NCBI GenBank assembly: GCA_900404475.1
Contig: OUQQ01000066.1
Location: 23,262 to 50,234, forward strand
Source of the DNA: Spongospora subterranea
Taxonomy: Eukaryota; Endomyxa; Phytomyxea; Plasmodiophorida; Plasmodiophoridae
DNA length: 26,973 nucleotides
Direction: 5' to 3'
Below, in pieces: positions 1 through 9,996 of this stretch. The notes beneath the pieces are model-generated. The model was not told the DNA's origin and ran no database searches. It saw nothing but the letters and a program-made list of their open reading frames with translations. Both the position numbers and the translations under genes were made by a program. Each line of letters starts with the position of its first letter. The stretch's first letter is position 1.

Positions 1-1341
1 AAATTGCGGTGAGAAAACGTCTTACCAAGAATAGGACCAGGAAACGCCCCTTTAGCTACAATAACGGGTACCGTGATATTGAACCCTAAGGCATCAGTTC
101 CCAGCATTATTTTCATGCGAGTCACACTAGATGGCGGCAAAGCGTCGACATTTAATGCCATTACTACAGGAATATCATCTTCAACAACTGTTTCATCAAA
201 TTCTTTTTGAGCCACTTCATCTTCTTCTTTTGTAGACGAAGGCCCACATTTAATCTAAAAAAACTGTCAGAGTTAGTTTCAGTGCAATAGCACGTCAAAA
301 TACAACCATTTCGTCAGCAATAAGAGCTCTTATCTCTGCTAGAGCATTAAGATGGCGGTGTTTTTGTATATTCACTCGAGGACTCGTTTCTGAGAACAAA
401 GTCCTGATACCATATATTTTGAGATTATAGTAAAATAGGTGCAAGTCAAATAACCTGTAAACTGCCTGTGGAACGTTTTTTCCTAGAATCTTATCGTATC
501 TGAAAAACTACTGAGATCATGTTAAACTCGGTGGCAAAGTTACCAACTTTTTTACAATCTTGTCGAGGCCTGAAAAGTTCATAAGAATGAACTGCTCTAG
601 GCGGATTAAAAGCAACGTGCAATACAGCCTGCGAAATAGAATCAGGTCCTGATGCATGCTACAAGCTTTGCGACACAAAATTATCCATAAACAAAATAGC
701 GAAAAGAAACGAACGAGAACGATGTCGGCGTTACAGTGATTTGCGGATTTGTTCAGGATCTCCATGTTCAGATTTATTGATGACACGCTTCATGATGCTT
801 GCCAGATTATTGGCGCAAAAAACGTCAATTTTGATAAACTCTCTCCTAAATTGTTCCTGAAAGTAGCGCCGTCGAAAATCTTCTGTTGGCTCAAACTTCA
901 GCTTCACTTCGCTGGCATTTCGAACCATTGAAAATCGCTTATCTATACATGACCATTAAATATCCGAAAACGATGTCAATTCAATACACACCATCGACGC
1001 CTTTTTTTTCGTTCAGGTCGTTATCTGTTTCGGATTCGAATGGAGCTAAAGATATTTTCCGGACAATTGTCGTTTTGTTTTCCTGAAGAAGCTCCTTTGC
1101 CTTTTCCTCTTGATCAACCTCTATACTTGATTCTGTAATTTGAAAAAAGATGCCAACAGTAGCACCTACCGAACATCGAGAGTTGATGGATCATCTGCTT
1201 GAATTTCTTGTAATTCAAATAATAATCGGTCCATTTTGTATTCCATGGGAGATTCGCCTCCAATCTGTTGATAGTATGATTACAGCGACAGCCGGGGGAA
1301 GAAAAAAAAAATACGAACCTAATCGATTTGCCGAACTTCAT
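1..1341 (-). CDS. SPX domain protein fused to an aspartoacylase/AstE-like domain (partial, runs off left edge)
   Basis: Exons (minus strand) 1341-1319, 1264-1170, 1132-992, 942-735, 658-548, 499-455, 403-307 and 254-26 keep one frame for about 316 residues. The start MKFGKSI, then RLEANLPWNTKWTDYYLNYK after the first intron, is the canonical SPX opening. The lysine-rich SPX helix appears as GLDKIVKKYDKILG at roughly residues 180-195. SPX domains bind inositol pyrophosphates and report phosphate status. The last visible exon (about residues 240-316) ends in ITVPVIVAKGAFPGPILG, which resembles the strand just before the zinc-binding HGDE motif of the succinylglutamate desuccinylase/aspartoacylase family. 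The catalytic residues lie beyond base 1. The intron at 547-500 needs a weak GTTGGT donor; another donor-acceptor pair also keeps frame. SPX assignment is strong; the second domain is inference from one motif. Confidence 0.8.
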
Positions 1342-1773
1342 GGTTTAGCGACGCCCCTGCTACGGCCGAAGTTCGGTGAGCGACAGCCCTAACCGGAACA
1401 ATATTGGGAGGGTGGGTACCTTGGGGAGCGGTTAATGCCACCCTGAATGTGTAATGAGGGGTGGTGTTGTCGCAAGTCGCAAGGGCTGTCTATGCTGTTC
1501 ACTGTTTCATGTGGATCCCGTGGCTGCAACGGACGGTACTGTCTGACGAACACGCACTCAATAAGGGGCCACGAACAAGGGCCACATCACTCCCTGCTCA
1601 CGGAAATCAATTTCTCCCATAAAATTTGTGCAGGACGCAGAGTCTCTTGTTGACACAATCGTCGTTGAAAACCTGGAGATCAGATTTTTGTTTTAAAACC
1701 GCCTATCAGCTATCGATGCATAATTAGGATCAGCTGCGAATCGTGGATCAACAGTGATCTTTCGTAATGGGTG
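1342..1773. other. Intergenic region upstream of the SPX gene
   Basis: This stretch of 432 bases lies between the start of the SPX gene and the end of the minus-strand gene that stops at 1774. I see only short, biased open frames and no convincing exon, tRNA or repeat. It probably holds the SPX promoter and the 3' untranslated region of its neighbour. Confidence 0.5.
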
Positions 1774-2196
1774 TTATTGTTTATTCGCTATGGACGCTAG
1801 CGCATCATTTCCGAGCTCTTCTGCCACATTCTCGACCCGCCTCATGGGTTGTGTGTGATATTTTCCGTCCAGGCGGACATAACATATCATTGGCTCATCA
1901 TACGGCCTCATTGCTGCCGGAATTCGGAACTGTTTCTTGTCCCTATATTTATGGCACTTTTGGTTCAGTAAGTCGAGCTCGTAATTGTTGGGCGGCAATG
2001 CGTTTTCTTGAATGTACTCATAGTATGGTGTGAATAAGCATTGTGGCATTGCAACCTTCCCTCGTGAGGGTAGCCATGCCCCAGCTCTGACACCAGACAA
2101 TTCGCTTTTCTGCTGCTTTGAAATCGGTTTGTGGCATTCATTTGATAGTGCCATTGTAAGCCCTTTGGGATCATGACTGGACATCCATGCTTCCAT
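1774..2196 (-). CDS. Hypothetical protein, 140 aa
   Basis: A single open frame of 140 codons begins at an ATG at 2196 and ends at a TAA at 1774. The product is polar and soluble-looking, with no signal peptide or membrane segment. Recognisable pieces such as LFTPYYEYIQENALPPNNYE and RIPAAMRPYDEPMICYVRLD have the composition of a real protein, and the frame is far longer than neighbouring random frames. I do not recognise the family. A plausible intron (acceptor CTAG just upstream of the ATG) raises the possibility that this is the last exon of a gene that includes the 2284-2694 model. Without transcripts I treat them separately. Confidence 0.5.
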   Translation of the reverse strand: MEAWMSSHDPKGLTMALSNECHKPISKQQKSELSGVRAGAWLPSRGKVAMPQCLFTPYYEYIQENALPPNNYELDLLNQKCHKYRDKKQFRIPAAMRPYDEPMICYVRLDGKYHTQPMRRVENVAEELGNDALASIANKQ

Positions 2197-2283
2197 CTCT
2201 AGGTCACTAATATATTGGATTCTCGTGAATGCACCTTGGTTACCCTATTGCAATACTACATGTCATTAAAGGTCAAACATTCT

Positions 2284-2694
2284 CTATAAGTTAAAGACAG
2301 ATTTCGGTGGGTTTGGATATCGCCACATAGCGGAAGAATCTGGCCGATCAGAACGCACAGCAGAAGACGATTTTGGAGGAGGTGCCACCCAGGGATGACC
2401 ATGCTGGAAATTTCCGGATGACGATTTAGTACTTCTCCAAGGGTAAAGTGGTTTCCATTTCGGTTCATTACTGCTCGGTTTGTGTGGTTCTAATCTATTA
2501 CATTTATCAGTGGTAGAAACCAGTAGAACCATAAGAAAAACAATCACATCCTACTCAGCTTCATGGACATATTTATAGTCGCCCCTTAGAACGGTTGCAC
2601 TAGCCCGAAACGCATTGGGATGTTTTGGAAATCGCAGCGGGGTGCTTTTATGAACAGTCGTAGCCTTCAGAGATACCCGAGTGCCATTCACCAT
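2284..2694 (-). CDS. Small proline- and serine-rich hypothetical protein, 116 aa
   Basis: Exon 1 (2694-2555) starts MVNGTRVSLKATTVHKSTPL and joins exon 2 (2494-2284) across a 60-base intron with donor GTAGGA and acceptor TAATAG; the total of 351 bases is in frame. The product is basic and rich in Pro, Ser, Trp and His, for example GHPWVAPPPKSS, with no membrane segment or enzyme motif. Short, Trp/Pro-rich basic proteins of this style are common among flagellar microtubule-associated proteins, which would fit a flagellated organism, but that is only an impression. It stops about 90 bases before the next minus-strand model, so the two may be one gene with a further intron. Confidence 0.45.
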
Positions 2695-2785
2695 GGGTTC
2701 AAAAGAGGAATAAATATCTTACTTAAACGGAAGATATTTAGTTGAGATTTCGTACATTCATTTTTTACCATGTCAAAATATTGAC

Positions 2786-3512
2786 ATGAGTATATCTCGA
2801 AATCACGTTTTATCAACATTTACCGAGATCAAGGTTGATTTCACGATGACAAAAAAGCTTTGTGGTTGGTTCCCTATGTATGCCGGTGGTTATGGTTGTA
2901 GACGGAACGCATCAATTTTTTGGGTGAAAAAATCACAACGTCATAACCAATCACAGTGTGCATTTTAACCGCCGAAGGCGAGGAGCGACATCAAACTAAC
3001 AAATCGCTGGAAAGAGTTGCGAGATTTTCCGTTTGAACCTTCGAGAACAACTCCTGATAGCTCCAGATATCATTTGCATGTGCCGGCGGGGAAACACAAA
3101 CCTGACTGCGGCCGTATGTATCAGAACCATCATTCTGTTACAGGTCGGTGATTGACCAACCCCAGCTCGATATCGAGTCGGACTCGACTGAGAGACGATA
3201 ACGTTAGCTGTGACGCTACACATATCCTGTTCGCTGCTACTAAGAGGACCCGACCACTACATACAGACCAGAGTGGTACCGGGATCCTGCTACACCTGTT
3301 AAAGTGGGACCTCGCATTATTCCAGTCATCATATACGTATTCATCGGATTATATGAATTAAGGGCGCGATATTTGGTTGGCTACGTTGGTTCGTAGATAT
3401 TCAATTCCACAACGACGATCAAGGGGTGTAAAACAACAGGCTGACATCGATTCTGATTGGCATTGGTATCACTGTATTCGTGGGTTCATTTATGAGGGAT
3501 GTTTGCCAATAG
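2786..3512 (+). CDS. Unrecognised membrane protein with two C-terminal transmembrane helices, about 174 aa
   Basis: Exons 2786-2923, 2978-3143, 3245-3392 and 3440-3512 are in phase and end at a TAG at 3510-3512. The middle part holds YHLHVPAGKHKPDCGRMYQN and YRPEWYRDPATPVKVGP, both clearly protein-like. The C-terminus has two hydrophobic helices, IIPVIIYVFIGLYEL and LTSILIGIGITVFVGSF, joined by a short basic loop with Arg residues; it ends FMRDVCQ. This suggests a small membrane protein with a soluble N-terminal part of about 115 residues, possibly in an organelle membrane. I do not recognise the family. The start is the least certain part: in-frame ATGs at 2786, 2846 and 2876-2878 are all possible. 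The stop lies only 24 bases before the G6PD ATG. Confidence 0.6.
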
Positions 3513-3536
3513 ATTGTGTTAGGGTAATCGCCTGCC

Positions 3537-5836
3537 ATGCCGGAATCTCCATCTCCAGTAACAGACAAGGTCTCATTCCCATCGCTTGATGAGCTGTTTC
3601 AGGAGAATCAACGTCTTCAACAAGAAAACGACCAACTGAAGCAAGCATTGTATTCTCAGTCCAAGCAAACTTCCTCATTCGCCCAACATGAAGGTCATTG
3701 CATAAGGAGGGTTTCAACACTTTTAGTAGTCATGCTTGCCGTTTTCAGAAGGATCCTCACCCGATTCATGTCTAACTGTAATCGTTTTGGGGGCGAGCGG
3801 GGATTTGGCGAAGAAAAAAACATTTCCCGCTTTATTTGCTTTATATAAATCTCAGGTAACAGGCTTTCCTATCCGCTCAATTTCAATTCGGTTGATGTTG
3901 CGACTGTGTTGTAGCTGCTTCCGAAAAAGGTCAACATCATCGGATACGCTAGATCTCACATGAGCACAGATCAGTTTCGTCAGCGTGTTCATCACCAAAA
4001 ATACTCTAAAGAGGAGCAGCAAGCATTCATCGACCGATGTATATATTTCACTGGCGCGTATTAGCATTTCCACCGCCATCATGTCCCGCTCCTGATTTTT
4101 GTATAGATATGATTCTGATGAAGCATTCAGTGAACTAAATGCTCTTTGTAACAAGCTCGAAACCGGCTGTTCGAAGGCAAATCGGTGAGGCTCTTCATGA
4201 CGTCAAAATAACGTTGGTGGTTTATTGCAAACTTAGGTTATTTTATTTGGCGATCCCTCCAACAGTATTTTTAGCGTCTGCTCGCGGTATTCGCCAGCAC
4301 GCGGTATGACCCGTTGATCGGTTGCTTCTCACCAGATCAATAATTGTTATTAGATGTCTCAAACTGGCTGGAATCGTGTCGTTGTTGAGAAGCCGTCAGT
4401 CTTTTTTTATTAGAAAGTAAATTCATTTTTGAATTGAAATCTCATTACAAATTTGCAGATTCGGATCGGACTTTGCCACAGCTGCACTAATGGGGTCATC
4501 ACTTATGCGGCACTTCAATGAGGAGCATATATATCGAATTGACCATTATCTCGGAAAGGAAATGGTTCAAAACTTGTCCGTTTTACGATTTGCCAATTCA
4601 ATATTTGAGCCGATTTGGAACGGACGGCATATCCAATTGGTCACGATTACATTCAAAGAGAGTATCGGTACTAGACTGAAACGAATTAGATAACGGGGTT
4701 TTACAGTAGAAAACACATTGTAGGGACAGCAGGGCGAGGTGGATATTTCGATCAATTTGGAATTATTCGTGATGTGATGCAGGTAAATTCCAGTTTCAAA
4801 GCACCCTCGTGTACTGACAATCACTGTGTTCTGCTAGAATCATTTGATCCAGATCCTATCGCTCGTAGCTATGGAACAGCCGGCCAGCCTCAATGCTTCT
4901 GATGTATCTGATGAGAAAGTCGGTGGATGATGAATGATGTACATACATTCATTTTTTCTGAGATTTAGAATTGACTGTAGGTGAAAGTGCTGAGGTGTAT
5001 TGCCCCAGCGACCAAGGATCAGATTGTCATTGGTCAGTACAGTGCTAGCAGCGACGGTTCAAGTCCAGGGTGGTGTCTCGAATAAGTTTATTGACCTTCT
5101 CATTAACGCCTTTTTTTACAGATATTTGGACGATAAAGGTGTCCCAGATACCTCATTAACTCCAACGTATGCGCTAGCCGTCTTGTTTATCAAGAACAGC
5201 AGATGGGATGGAGTGCCGTTTATTCTGAAGTATAATTGCTGAAGAGGGACTTCCTTTTCGCATATTAACATAAAAATACTACAGATGTGGGAAAGGGCTA
5301 GATAGCAGCAAGGCCGAGATTCGTATCCAGTTCCGACGACCTCCAGGTGATCTATACGGTGGTATCTCTGGCACCGTGTCGCCATCTCCCAATGAGCTCG
5401 TCATTCGTGTACAGCCTGATGAAGCCATTTATCTCAAATTGATGACCAAACAGCCGGGATTGGCTGGAGATGAAAAGTTGCATCAAACTGAGCTAGATCT
5501 AACATACAAAAAGAGATTCGTAAGATGCCATATTATCGCAAGTTCGATCATCAACATTTTTTTCGAAATCTGCAGGAGCATATCAAAGCTGGTTTACCCG
5601 ATGCATACGAAAGGTTAATCCTGGACGTCGTTCGAGGTGATCACAGTTTGTTTGTACGTAATGACGAGCTGCTAGCCTCATGGGCTATATTCACTCCAAT
5701 ATTGCATCGTCTTGAGCAAGAAAAGGTTAAGCCGATCATTTATGCCTTCGGTAGTCGTGGACCCAAAGAGGCTGATATGCTGGCCGCGAAAATGGGGTTC
5801 CAGCGAAATCCTGAGTACAGCTATCGATTAGCCTAA
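3537..5836 (+). CDS. G6PD: Glucose-6-phosphate 1-dehydrogenase
   Basis: This enzyme oxidises glucose 6-phosphate with NADP+ in the first step of the oxidative pentose phosphate pathway, normally in the cytosol. Thirteen exons (3537-3693, 3749-3855, 3915-4057, 4107-4184, 4237-4303, 4354-4394, 4459-4667, 4724-4782, 4838-4918, 4981-5069, 5122-5229, 5285-5519, 5576-5836) total 1635 bases, 544 residues, in frame. The dinucleotide fold carries [10 protein letters not shown] (about residue 68), EKPFG follows, and the substrate-binding motif RIDHYLGKE is intact, as are [10 protein letters not shown] and the C-terminal GSRGPKEAD. The family is usually about 495-515 residues; the excess is an N-terminal extension of about 60 residues holding a leucine-zipper-like coiled coil. 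Introns are 47-70 bases. The gene starts 24 bases after the preceding stop and is followed by AATAAA at 5880. Confidence 0.97.
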
Positions 5837-5879
5837 GCTGGTTCGTTCCAGTACAACTTCATATTCTCTTAGCTGTTTT

Positions 5880-5885
5880 AATAAA
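5880..5885 (+). promoter_or_regulatory. Polyadenylation signal of the G6PD gene
   Basis: A canonical AATAAA lies 43 bases after the G6PD stop codon, in the spacer before the next plus-strand gene. Position and strand fit a cleavage/polyadenylation signal. Confidence 0.55.
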
Positions 5886-6078
5886 CCGTTCACTCAAAAA
5901 TGTAGTGACATATATGATATCGCTTTCTGATGAACAAACAATAATATGCGGTCCCATCTGGATGGGCGTGTGCCAGAGATTGCAAATAGATTCAGGTGAT
6001 GTAATATCTGATCTTGGGCAGCCGGCATCCGCCCAGCTGGTTTAGACCAGAAAGAAAGGCGGGTTCCGGTGGCGATCA

Positions 6079-6906
6079 ATGAGTGAAACATCGTCATCGT
6101 CTGGGAAGAGGCAAAATAGCGCCTGCCATTTCTGTGATCATGCAGCTAGGCGGTCTGGGCGGCATAAGGTAGCTGAACAGGTTGCCTGCTCGTTGGAGAA
6201 TTGTCGCAAGGTATTGTCGGGGCTCATGGCCGCCCATGTCCAGGCTGAAAATCCCATTGCTTTGCACTGTTCAGGTGTTTTGTTCGAGGCGAGCCTGTAT
6301 GGCCAAGTTACGAGGGCCTGGGGCACCACAAACTGTGGACGAGTTTCGCCATTGGAAGAGTACTGTGGAGTGCGGTCAAGTGTTCTTCGTGTGTCCCCAT
6401 TGTGTGGGCCAGGGCGAGTGCCAGGGTCCTCAGTGCAGGAAGCGTGGCCAATCCAACAGTGTTGGGCGCCATGACACGGTATCGCCATCAGGTAATCTAC
6501 TCAATCACATGCGATCAACCGCCGTTACTTTGGCACGCCGATCGTCGCTGATTCCTAACCGTGTCGTTGCCTGACCTCAGGTCAAGATCCTATCGGGGAC
6601 CTGTACATGGATATCGATAGACCACCTAGCGCCATTTCAGCGCCTGTATTGGCGCTACCGGTTCCCGATCACGATAATGAACTGGAAAGGTAATGGCCGC
6701 CGGGGAGACCAACATCAGGCTGATCGTTGGGCTGACCCTGACCCGGTTTGTGTAGATATGAGACGTCGATACAGCAGGTCGTGGGAACGGCTCCATTTGA
6801 TTTCCATCGCAAACGAAGGAAATCGGATAGATTTGAGGTGGTCGCTCCAATACCGATACGATTTACACCATTAACTGGACAGTTCAACAGCCTCAAGATT
6901 GAATAA
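6079..6906 (+). CDS. CDCA7-like zinc-finger protein (zf-4CXXC_R1 type)
   Basis: Four exons (6079-6210, 6275-6491, 6581-6689, 6756-6906) give 202 residues in frame. The first half carries cysteine pairs in the order CHFC, CSLENC, FCSRRAC, CPHC and CQGPQC, followed by RKRGQSNSVG. This is the layout of the zf-4CXXC_R1 domain of CDCA7/JPO proteins, which recruit the HELLS remodeller and are linked to DNA-methylation upkeep. The domain sits at about residues 12-125. The remainder is low-complexity, then a basic stretch (FDFHRKRRKSDRFE) that could act as a nuclear localisation signal. Vertebrate CDCA7 is about 370 residues with the finger at the C-terminus; here it is N-terminal. It could equally belong to the broader fungal group of zf-4CXXC_R1 proteins rather than be a true CDCA7 orthologue. 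Confidence 0.8.
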
Positions 6907-7008
6907 TCTCTCTCTCTCACTCTCGACATCATCTGTAATAATTATCATTCCGCAAATACACTGTTTATTGACAGACAGCACAACAAGAGAAATGGTCAAC
7001 ATTGCTCC

Positions 7009-7014
7009 TTTATT
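7009..7014 (-). promoter_or_regulatory. AATAAA signal overlapping the stop codon of the RBM28/Nop4 gene
   Basis: On the minus strand the last codon GAA and the TAA stop are followed by AGG, so AATAAA spans the stop itself. A second minus-strand AATAAA is at 6969-6964, about 40 bases downstream, and is the more likely working signal. Confidence 0.35.
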
Positions 7015-9996
7015 CAAACCATCGTTTGGTGATCAGATGAGACCGGTCCTGGAAGGAACTAGGCGATGCGTATTTGGATTTGTAGTCTTCCATCATAACC
7101 TTCAACTGATCCTGCTCCTGCGACTGTTTCACTATCGTAGAATCCCTGACCTTATCAGCAGATTTTACTGCCGTCTTGGGTTTCGTCGGCAATCTCGCTC
7201 TCTTGGTTTTCGGTTGCGTATCACTCTTTTTAGGTTCTAAGTGTGTCGGGTCTGATGTTTGCTTCCTTTTCAATGGTTTCACAGGCTTCGCCACAAGTTT
7301 GCCAGTTTTTGAATCCTTTCGCGGTTTCACATCGGCCTTATCTTTGTTGGGCGCGGCAACGTCGGATTCAATTTCAGCCTTTAGCTTAGACACCTGAAAC
7401 TTTTGTTTGTTTTTGGCTAGCCGGGTTGTCCGAAGCGCCAGCTTCCTCACGTCGTCGACGGCAAACATGACGATCGGACGATGGGATTTGTCGCCAAAAG
7501 CCATGGCGTTATTGTTGACGGCCCTGAGGCCAACGACGGCGTGATCGTGCTCAGTGAACTCGATAAACCCATATCGCAACGACCTGTTCCACCCCAGTAA
7601 ACTATCGACTCAGGTTGACGATGATCACGACTAACCTTGGTTTACCAGCTGCGTCTACCCGTTGCTTATCCCGAATGATAATGCACTGTTTAATAGTGGG
7701 TCGGATATCTGGACGATTGCCCTTAATTCCCTTGATGAATGCCGATCTGTACAGTCGTTAAGAAATGTGAAATCAGTTCATAACATTTGAATAGATATTG
7801 CCTTAATTTTGCTTCATCGAGGTCGTTTGGTAGATTATGCACTGATAACCTGAACTTGGACATAATATAATTGGGATTATCGAGTTTCTTCATCGTCTCT
7901 TTATACAATTTTGACCGCATCGTTATGTCAATTTTCGAGAGCCCTATTCGAGAGTGAGTCCTGTTGAAGTTATGGCGCGATAATGGGAGTACGAAAACCC
8001 CACCTTTAGCTGCGTCTGAGTCCTCCTTGATATATCCTTCTTTGGCCAAATATGAGCACTTCCTGTCCTCCTTCTTCTTCTGCGAGTTGCTCTCCTGTAA
8101 TTGCCCCGCCTTGCTTCGGTCAACTGCAATGGCCACGTCTAGAGGACGCCCACATAGCTGTACACCTGCACCGGTTTCATCAGCGGGTGGCGACAAACAA
8201 CACAACAATCGACGAGGAATATTGACAGACCTCCATCAGTGGTTTTAGCGCGTTGGGGTTTGTTCTTGGAGGGCGGGCCAGCATGACTGGAACGGGACGC
8301 CTCAACAGCTCGCGAGGCGGAATCGGCGCTGTCGAACTGGACGAATCCACTGCCCTTGGGCCGATTCATCTCCTGTGGCAAGCGTTATCGGATCGTGTTG
8401 TCGAAGGGGAGTGTGTCGAGTGAGTACCTTATCCATGACAATCATGACCTTGCTGACGGCCCCGAATCGCGAGAACAGGTCACGAACCTGGTCCTCGCTG
8501 ACGTCGAATGGGAGATTCCTGACGAATACCGATCGACCTTCGTGAACATCGCGGGATATGCGCGGAAGGTCAGATTTAGTTGCTTCGACAACTGCGCTCT
8601 CCTCCATTTCCACATCTTCATCGACCTCGTCGTCGCTATCGACTTCAATCTCATCATCATCATCATGATCACCGATAAAATCGTCTTCGTCTTCCTCCGC
8701 TTCTTGTTCAACGTCATTCTCCTCCTCATCCGAACTATTCTCTGCATCCTCACCAGCACCTTCCGCATTACGCGACTGATAATGCGATTTGGCCAACGCC
8801 CAATCGATAGCGATCAACCTTCCCCCTATCAGAACAAATCAACATGATAATTTGGAGGTCACTTAGCACAATTACCAAGTTTGATAGATCCTGCCTGAAC
8901 CGCTTTCTCAGCTTCCTCAACCGTCGAAAATTGGACAAATCCGAATCCTTTATGACATCCGGGGCCTTTCGTAGAATCCTCAGGGAGATTGACATCAGCG
9001 ATCTACAGCAAGGGAGTAAGTCTACACGTAAAATCAACGAATAAAACCTGGAACAGACCGATCCAAACTGTTTGAGCAGCAGACGGATACGCTTCTGTGT
9101 ACAATTAAACGGTAAATTACGAATGACGACTCGTGCACATTTGATGTCGATATATCCCGCTCTGACGGCCGACCCGTCCATGTCCTTCTTGTCCAGCGCG
9201 CGAATCACTTTGGCGGCCGGTTCCGGTTGATGGAACACGACGCGGGCGGTTAGATACGATGGGGTGGATTCCACTGATGGATATTCAAGGCGAATAATGG
9301 CGCCATATTTCCTCATGCGACGGGAGCTGAAGAAAACCGGGTTCAGCATCGAGATTGACGATGAGGTTGAATTTTGGTGACGACGTACAGTTTCTTTTCA
9401 GTGGTTGTCGATGAGATCCCTTCGATGATGATGACGTTCTTGTTCGTTTCTGAGGGCGTCTTCTTACAGTATCGCCGACGAGGGAACGGTAAAGATTTCC
9501 CATTAGTACACGATGCTTTGACGGCGGTTCCACCCGATGCAGGTTGTTTGGCAGCGGCGGCCAGCGGTTCTTCTGAACCGACGACCGGCTCGGGCTGCTG
9601 AGTAGCGCCACCTGGCTTGGCCAGCTCGACCTTGATCTTACGCCCCGACATCTCGCTATTGTGAATCTGCTTGATTGCGTCTTGGGCATCGGCCTCATCA
9701 GCAAAAACAACAAATCCGAATCTGCCAGGAAACAAATGAGCACAAACCGAAAATTTTCGTAGTGATTCTGCCGAATACCCTTTAGATCCTTGCGATCCTT
9801 TACCGGATACAATAAATGCTCGCCGAACAGGACCGATCTCCTCGAACTTGCGTTCCAGTAATTCATCGGTGATATCGAAAGGGAGATTGCGAATAAACAC
9901 GGTGGTTTTACTGGTATCGGGACCGGGGACCGCTGATAAATTCGACTGATTACCGACACGATCGATCACGAACGGGAGTTCATCATCGTCCTCCAT
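7010..9996 (-). CDS. Nucleolar multi-RRM protein, RBM28/Nop4 family
   Basis: Members act in pre-60S ribosome assembly in the nucleolus. Ten exons (9996-9779, 9721-9389, 9326-9059, 9002-8876, 8825-8428, 8372-8231, 8165-8004, 7943-7802, 7746-7636, 7583-7010) give 824 residues. RNP2-type motifs mark the RRMs in order: VFIRNLPFDIT, a degenerate NVIIIEGISS, VVIRNLPFNCT, VFVRNLPFDVS and LSVHNLPNDLD; RNP1-type motifs include KGFGFVVF and KGFGFVQF. Linkers IAIDWALAKSHY and LDVAIAVDRSKA match the family. A strongly acidic Asp/Glu block of about 50 residues lies between the third and fourth RRMs, and the C-terminus is Lys-rich, as is usual for nucleolar proteins. The intron at 7801-7747 requires a GC donor. 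The chosen start is the ATG at 9996; the frame stays open upstream to 10236. Confidence 0.9.

Noticed and set aside
6138..6488. Minus-strand 116-codon frame over the CDCA7-like gene
   Set aside because: Antisense to the zinc-finger exons, whose cysteine spacing and splice phases identify the true strand.
6899..6925. CT-rich microsatellite
   Set aside because: Only a few dinucleotide units just after the CDCA7-like stop codon; ordinary for a 3' untranslated region.
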